Assembly (NCBI GenBank): GCA_007121375.1
Contig: SKLX01000008.1
Span: forward strand, 1 to 11,336
Direction: 5' to 3'
From: Bacillota bacterium
Lineage (GTDB): Bacteria; Bacillota; Dethiobacteria; SKNC01
Length of the DNA stretch: 11,336 nucleotides
Notes under the pieces: model-generated
What the model was told of the DNA's origin: nothing
What the model saw: the letters and a program-made list of their open reading frames with translations, nothing else
Database searches by the model: none
In this document: piece by piece, positions 8,090 through 11,336 of the stretch
Layout of the letters: every line of letters begins with the position of its first letter
Position numbering within the stretch: the first letter of the stretch is position 1
Translations under genes and position numbers: made by a program

Positions 8090-8097
8090 AAGGAGGA
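8090..8097 (+). promoter_or_regulatory. Ribosome binding site that decides the rnr start
   Basis: AAGGAGGA stands seven bases (from the GGAGG core) before the ATG at 8104. It lies downstream of the other in-frame ATG at 8074, which has no such site and falls at the expected transcription start. The true start is therefore 8104. Confidence 0.85.
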
Positions 8098-8103
8098 TTT
8101 TTA

Positions 8104-10230
8104 ATGATATTGAAAGAAAAACTTTTAGCATTTATAAGGGAAGAATCCTATAAACCCCTTACCTTTGAAGAGTTGATAAGTGCCCTCAATATTACCGATA
8201 AAAAGGAAATTAAAAAATTTAATAAGCTCCTGGAAGAAATGGAAGCAGAAGGGGAGATAATAAGGACCCGCTATAATCGGTACGGTGCCCCGGAAAGAAT
8301 GAACCTGATGGTAGGACGGTTCCAGGGGCATCCCCAGGGATATGGGTTTGTAATATCAGAACGGGAGGATATGGGAGACGTATTTATAAGCGCCAATAAT
8401 TTAAATGGAGCCATGCATCAGGATAAGGTAGTGGCACGAATTTTTCAAAAGGCTAATGGCAAGAGATATGAAGGAGAAATCATTAGAATCCTGAAGAGGA
8501 GAAATAATCGGGTGGTGGGGACCTACGAGGCCAGCCGCAATTTTGGATTCGTAGTCCCCGATGAACACCGCATATATCAGGACGTATTTGTCCCCAGGGC
8601 TGTTTCCCAGGGGGCTAAAAACGGAGATAAAGTAGTGGTGGAAATAACCAGGTGGCCGGAAAAAAGGAGAAATCCTGAAGGTAAGGTGGTTGAAATTTTA
8701 GGTCATAAAAATATTCCCGGGATAGATATATTATCAATTATTAAAAAATATGAACTGCCGGAAGGTTTTCCTCCCGAAGTGATCTCGGAGGTGGAACAGT
8801 TTTCCGACGAGATAGTTCCTGAAGAATTTGAAATTAGAAAAGATTTTCGTGATAAAACAATAATTACCATTGATGATGCACAAGCCAAGGACCTGGATGA
8901 TGCCGTTTCCCTGGAAGAAACGGAAAATGGCTTCCGCCTGGGAGTTTACATTGCCGATGTGGGCTATTACGTGAAAGAAGGAAGTTTCCTGGACCGGGAA
9001 GCTTATAAAAGGGGGACCAGCACCTACCTGGTGGACCGGGTTATACCTATGCTTCCCCCCAGGTTGTCTAACCAGCTTTGCAGCTTAAATCCACAAATTG
9101 ACCGGCTGGTTCTTTGCGCCCTTATAGAACTGGACCAAAAGGGTAAAATAATTGACCATGAATTTCACCTGGGGATCATTAATATAAAGGAGAGAATGAC
9201 TTACCAGAATGTGAATGAAATCCTGGAAAATAATGATGGAGAACTTAGGGACAGATACAAAGAGATTGTGCCCATGCTTGAAAATATGGAAAGTTTAGCT
9301 AATACTTTAAAAGAAAACCGCAAAAAGCGGGGATCCCTGGGTTTTCAGTTTCCCGAAACCCATATCGAGCTTGATGATCAGGGACGGCCGGTAAAGGTGG
9401 AAGAAAAGAAGAGGGGCATAGGAGAAAACATTATTGAAGAATTCATGATCACCTGTAATGAAGTGGTGGCAGAACATTTTTACTGGAAAAATGTACCCTT
9501 TCTTTATCGAATTCACCCTGACCCCGATGAGGAAAGAATAATGGCATTCCGGGACTATATCGCTAACTTTGGCTATACCCTGAAAGGAAGCCCCAGCAAG
9601 CTACATCCTTCTGCCCTGCAAAAAATACTGGAAGAGGTGGAGGGCAAAAAAGAAGAGAGGGTGGTCCATACCATTCTTTTAAGGTCCATGAAGCTGGCCC
9701 GCTACTCGGAAGTAAAGGAAAGGCATTTCGGTCTGGCTTCTGAGTATTACACCCATTTTACTTCACCCATCCGGCGATATCCGGATTTAACTATTCACAG
9801 GATTATCAGGGATGTACTGTTAAATGAAAGGTTATCTAAAAAAAGAATAAAAAAAATGAAGAAAAGCCTTCCCGATGTGGCCGATCACTCATCAGAGAGG
9901 GAACGGGTAGCCATGGAAGCAGAACGGGAAAGCCAGGATTTAAAAAAGGTGGAGTATATGGAAGAAATGGTGGGGCAGGAATTTCCTGCCGTTATCAGTA
10001 GCATTACTCCCTTTGGTATGTTTGTTATCCTGGAAAACACTATAGAGGGACTGGTCCACGTGAGCAGCATGACCGATGACTATTACCATTATATTGATAA
10101 ACAATACTCCCTGGCGGGGGAACGTACAGGCAAGGTATACAGGATAGGGGATGAAGTGAGGATAATGGTTGACAAGGTAAACAAGGAGGAGAGGAACATA
10201 GATTTCAGCCTGGTAGACCCCCAGGATTGA
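8104..10230 (+). CDS. rnr: Ribonuclease R
   Basis: RNase R is a processive 3'-to-5' exoribonuclease of the RNB family that degrades structured RNA. With tmRNA-SmpB it removes the defective mRNA from stalled ribosomes. From the start at 8104 the protein has 708 residues. In order: an N-terminal winged-helix region (about 1-65), cold-shock domain 1 from residue 71 (GRFQGHPQGYGFV), cold-shock domain 2 from about 136 (VVGTYEASRNFGFVV), the RNB catalytic domain with four Mg2+-binding aspartates Asp257, Asp263, Asp265 and Asp266 (DDAQAKDLDD), the conserved HFGLASEYYTHFTSPIRRYP motif, and an S1 domain from about 624 to 705. It ends right after S1 and lacks the Lys-rich tail of the longer Bacillus and E. 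coli proteins. It is followed by smpB, as in many Firmicutes. Confidence 0.97.
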   Translation: MILKEKLLAFIREESYKPLTFEELISALNITDKKEIKKFNKLLEEMEAEGEIIRTRYNRYGAPERMNLMVGRFQGHPQGYGFVISEREDMGDVFISANNLNGAMHQDKVVARIFQKANGKRYEGEIIRILKRRNNRVVGTYEASRNFGFVVPDEHRIYQDVFVPRAVSQGAKNGDKVVVEITRWPEKRRNPEGKVVEILGHKNIPGIDILSIIKKYELPEGFPPEVISEVEQFSDEIVPEEFEIRKDFRDKTIITIDDAQAKDLDDAVSLEETENGFRLGVYIADVGYYVKEGSFLDREAYKRGTSTYLVDRVIPMLPPRLSNQLCSLNPQIDRLVLCALIELDQKGKIIDHEFHLGIINIKERMTYQNVNEILENNDGELRDRYKEIVPMLENMESLANTLKENRKKRGSLGFQFPETHIELDDQGRPVKVEEKKRGIGENIIEEFMITCNEVVAEHFYWKNVPFLYRIHPDPDEERIMAFRDYIANFGYTLKGSPSKLHPSALQKILEEVEGKKEERVVHTILLRSMKLARYSEVKERHFGLASEYYTHFTSPIRRYPDLTIHRIIRDVLLNERLSKKRIKKMKKSLPDVADHSSERERVAMEAERESQDLKKVEYMEEMVGQEFPAVISSITPFGMFVILENTIEGLVHVSSMTDDYYHYIDKQYSLAGERTGKVYRIGDEVRIMVDKVNKEERNIDFSLVDPQD

Positions 10231-10255
10231 CATATTAAATAACAGATGATACAAT
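10227..10255 (+). promoter_or_regulatory. Strong extended -10 sigma-A promoter for smpB (and ssrA)
   Basis: TTGACA (10227-10232) and TACAAT (10250-10255) are separated by exactly 17 bases, and TG at 10247-10248 gives an extended -10. The -35 overlaps the rnr stop codon TGA. Transcription should start near 10262, leaving a leader of about 110 bases before the smpB ATG. Confidence 0.85.
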
Positions 10256-10271
10256 TTATATGAAACTGAAT

Positions 10272-10352
10272 TAGGGTAATTAAATTTATAATGGATTAGT
10301 GAGTAAAAATATTTTAACCCTATTTGTCCCATGGAGAAGGCAGGTAGGGTTA
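10272..10352 (+). promoter_or_regulatory. smpB leader with competing inverted repeats
   Basis: TAACCCTA (10315-10322) is perfectly complementary to TAGGGTTA (10345-10352), forming an 8-bp stem with a 22-base loop just before the smpB ribosome binding site. The same central segment can instead pair over six bases with TAGGGT at 10272-10277. The two stems exclude each other. No U-run follows the second stem, so an effect on translation start or RNA stability is more likely than termination. The regulatory role is inferred only. Confidence 0.4.
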
Positions 10353-10373
10353 GTTTGTCCGGAGCGTTTGTTA

Positions 10374-10832
10374 ATGAAAGAAAAAATATTTGCCCAAAAC
10401 AGGAAAGCCAAACATGATTTCCACATTGAAGAGGTTTATGAAGCGGGTATTGCCCTCCAGGGCACCGAGGTTAAATCCATAAGGGAAGGAAGGGTTAACC
10501 TTAAGGATAGCTTTGCTAAAGTTGAAAATGGGGAACTCTTCTTATATAATATGCATATAAGCCCTTATGATCAGGGAAATATATTTAATCACGATCCCCT
10601 TCGCACCAGAAAACTACTGATGCATAAAATGGAGATAAAAAGGTTTATAGGGTTAACTAAGGAAAAGGGATATACTTTAATACCCCTAAGGCTTTACATC
10701 AGAAATGGGAAAATCAAAGTAGAGCTGGGCCTGGCTAAAGGTAAAAGGCACTATGATAAGAGAAGGGCCCTTAAAGAAAAAACTGTAGATAGGGAGATTG
10801 AAAAAGCCCTGAAGGATAGACAGTACCAATAA
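10374..10832 (+). CDS. smpB: SsrA-binding protein SmpB
   Basis: SmpB binds the tRNA-like domain of tmRNA and delivers alanyl-tmRNA to stalled ribosomes, standing in for the missing anticodon stem. The 152-residue product has the family's normal length. It shows the N-terminal AQNRKAKHDF, the YEAGIALQGTEVKSIREGRVNLKDSF core of the OB-fold barrel (residues 22-47), NMHISPYDQGN, HDPLRTRKLLMHK, and the basic C-terminal tail with GKRHYDKRRALKEK that enters the mRNA channel. The frame is open further upstream to a GTG at 10299, but that start has no ribosome binding site and its extra 25 residues are unlike SmpB; the ATG at 10374 follows GGAG at 10361-10364. That site is weaker than elsewhere in the window. 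ssrA begins 21 bases after the stop. Confidence 0.97.
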   Translation: MKEKIFAQNRKAKHDFHIEEVYEAGIALQGTEVKSIREGRVNLKDSFAKVENGELFLYNMHISPYDQGNIFNHDPLRTRKLLMHKMEIKRFIGLTKEKGYTLIPLRLYIRNGKIKVELGLAKGKRHYDKRRALKEKTVDREIEKALKDRQYQ

Positions 10833-10853
10833 CAAAGGTGTAAATGCTAATAA

Positions 10854-11206
10854 GGGGGCGCAAGGATTCGACGGGAGTTTTATGGGTAGAAGCTGCGAGT
10901 CCGGGACCATGCCCCGGTGATCAACATGGAACCTAAAATAAACGCAGAAGATAATTACGCTTTAGCTGCTGCTTAGGCAGTAGCCGTCCCTCTGGTTTTT
11001 GCCTGTGAGACTGGAAGGGGCGACAAGGAACAGGCTACCATCTCCTGTATGCTCAGGTAGGGGAAAAGGGAAACTCACATGAGCTAGTGAGGGTAAAATC
11101 CTGTCCTGAGGAAATTGCCCCACGAAAAGCCAAATCAGGACTAGGCTCGTAGAGGCTTCTGCTGGTGAACTTCCGGACGCGGGTTCGATTCCCGCCGCCT
11201 CCACCA
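10854..11206 (+). ncRNA. ssrA: Transfer-messenger RNA (tmRNA, 10Sa RNA)
   Basis: This RNA acts with SmpB to rescue ribosomes stalled on broken mRNA and adds a degradation tag to the unfinished protein. The 353-base molecule is in one piece. The acceptor stem pairs GGGGGCG (10854-10860) with CGCCTCC (11196-11202), including the third-pair G-U wobble (10856 with 11200) that marks it for alanyl-tRNA synthetase, and ACCA is encoded (11203-11206). The D-loop region GGATTCGACGGG follows the 5' strand. The T arm is GCGGG (11179-11183), loop TTCGATT and CCCGC (11191-11195). The tag frame starts at the resume codon GCA 10944 after AATAAAC and reads AEDNYALAAA, then TAG. A helix of eight pairs (10965-10972 with 10977-10984) closes on a four-base loop containing that stop. 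Pseudoknot-like pairings occur before and after the tag. Confidence 0.98.
10944..10976 (+). other. tmRNA proteolysis-tag reading frame
   Basis: Ten codons from GCA (resume codon) to GCT, then TAG, encode AEDNYALAAA. The family rule is a charged or polar start and a C-terminal ALAA that is read by ClpXP-type proteases. Here a third GCT follows, so the tag ends ALAAA. The stop lies in the loop of the helix at 10965-10984. Confidence 0.92.
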
Positions 11207-11236
11207 AATGTAAACTCAAATTTTGATACAATACGG

Positions 11237-11259
11237 AAGCCCTTATTGCAAGGGCTTTT
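11237..11259 (+). terminator. Intrinsic terminator after ssrA
   Basis: AAGCCCTT (11237-11244) pairs perfectly with AAGGGCTT (11250-11257) around a five-base loop, and the T-run continues through 11259. The T tract is only four long before a C, so strength is moderate. It lies 30 bases after the tmRNA 3' end and would leave a short trailer for RNase trimming. Confidence 0.75.
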
Positions 11260-11308
11260 CGTGCTTTCAGGGGCAATTTTGGCGGCAGAAAAAGGCTGGA
11301 TTTACCCC
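11253..11308 (-). repeat. Inverted partial copy of an internal tmRNA segment
   Basis: Read on the minus strand, this stretch carries three blocks in the same order as in tmRNA: GGGTAAATCC (tmRNA 11091-11101 has GGGTAAAATCC), AAATTGCCCC (identical to 11112-11121) and ACGAAAAGCC (identical to 11122-11131). The last two blocks are contiguous in tmRNA but separated by seven bases here (11263-11269). The shared order suggests common origin or selected complementarity rather than chance. It overlaps the terminator's 3' arm. Confidence 0.6.
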
Positions 11309-11330
11309 TTTGCACACCTTTCTGCCAAAA
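11277..11330. repeat. Inverted repeat at right window edge, nature unknown
   Basis: TTTT (11277-11280) plus GGCAGAAA (11284-11291) pair with TTTCTGCC (11319-11326) plus AAAA (11327-11330), leaving three bases bulged. An inner hairpin is also possible between AAAGG (11291-11295) and CCTTT (11307-11311). There is no following T-run, so it is not an intrinsic terminator. It could be the tip of an insertion sequence, a small palindromic repeat, or a regulatory element of the next gene; the window ends too soon to tell. Confidence 0.4.
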
Positions 11331-11336
11331 AGTATG

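Noticed and set aside
8074..8103. Upstream in-frame ATG for rnr, adding MVVIEQGGFL
   Set aside because: The ten codons read through the ribosome binding site AAGGAGGA of the 8104 start, and the ATG lies at the predicted transcription start.
10299..10373. N-terminal extension of SmpB from GTG 10299
   Set aside because: There is no Shine-Dalgarno sequence, the residues do not resemble SmpB, and the stretch is better explained as structured leader.
10331..10417. Possible 28-codon leader peptide overlapping the smpB start
   Set aside because: No ribosome binding site precedes its ATG and its sequence is unremarkable, so coding is unsupported.
11227..11232. TACAAT between ssrA and its terminator as a promoter -10
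   Set aside because: No -35 resembling TTGACA lies at 16-18 bases upstream (CCAAAT at best), and a transcript from it would run at once into the terminator.
10962..11315. Minus-strand open frame of 117 codons containing VEAAGIEPASGS
   Set aside because: It is the antisense of tmRNA. The EAAGIEPAS motif is the well-known spurious translation of the T-arm and acceptor end of tRNA-like genes, and there is no ribosome binding site.

Overview
The window suggests a Gram-positive, low-to-mid GC anaerobe of the Firmicutes, most likely Clostridia. Three lines support this: strong AAGGAGG-type ribosome binding sites with several TTG/GTG starts, the gap-pgk-tpiA-gpmI-eno order typical of Firmicutes, and the secG ... 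rnr-smpB-ssrA order also seen in Bacillus and clostridia. A K+-dependent-type membrane pyrophosphatase fits an energy-limited anaerobe. Genus cannot be set from sequence reading alone. All genes are on the + strand and the window is densely coding.

Bases 1-5558 hold the lower (triose) half of glycolysis: the 3' two-thirds of gap, then pgk, tpiA, gpmI and eno. These five enzymes take glyceraldehyde-3-phosphate and dihydroxyacetone phosphate to phosphoenolpyruvate. Spacing is short throughout, and the operon promoter lies upstream of the window. A hairpin with a short U-rich tail sits between pgk and tpiA and may modulate expression within the operon.

Bases 5559-8050 hold a 163-base spacer, secG (a Sec translocon subunit) and hppA (an ion-pumping pyrophosphatase), closed by a strong intrinsic terminator. 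Bases 8051-11259 form the RNA quality-control and ribosome-rescue block: rnr (RNase R), smpB and ssrA (tmRNA). tmRNA and SmpB release stalled ribosomes and tag the nascent chain, and RNase R degrades the defective mRNA. A near-consensus extended -10 promoter overlaps the rnr stop codon and gives smpB, probably with ssrA, its own transcription.

I did not find a wholly new system. The genes are housekeeping and recognisable. The points worth a second look are at the right end. The tmRNA tag reads AEDNYALAAA, one Ala longer than the usual ALAA ending. The 100 bases downstream of ssrA carry inverted, collinear partial copies of an internal tmRNA segment. The smpB leader can form mutually exclusive stems. 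Smaller points are the unresolved ion specificity of the pyrophosphatase and non-consensus active-region residues in PGK and GAPDH.
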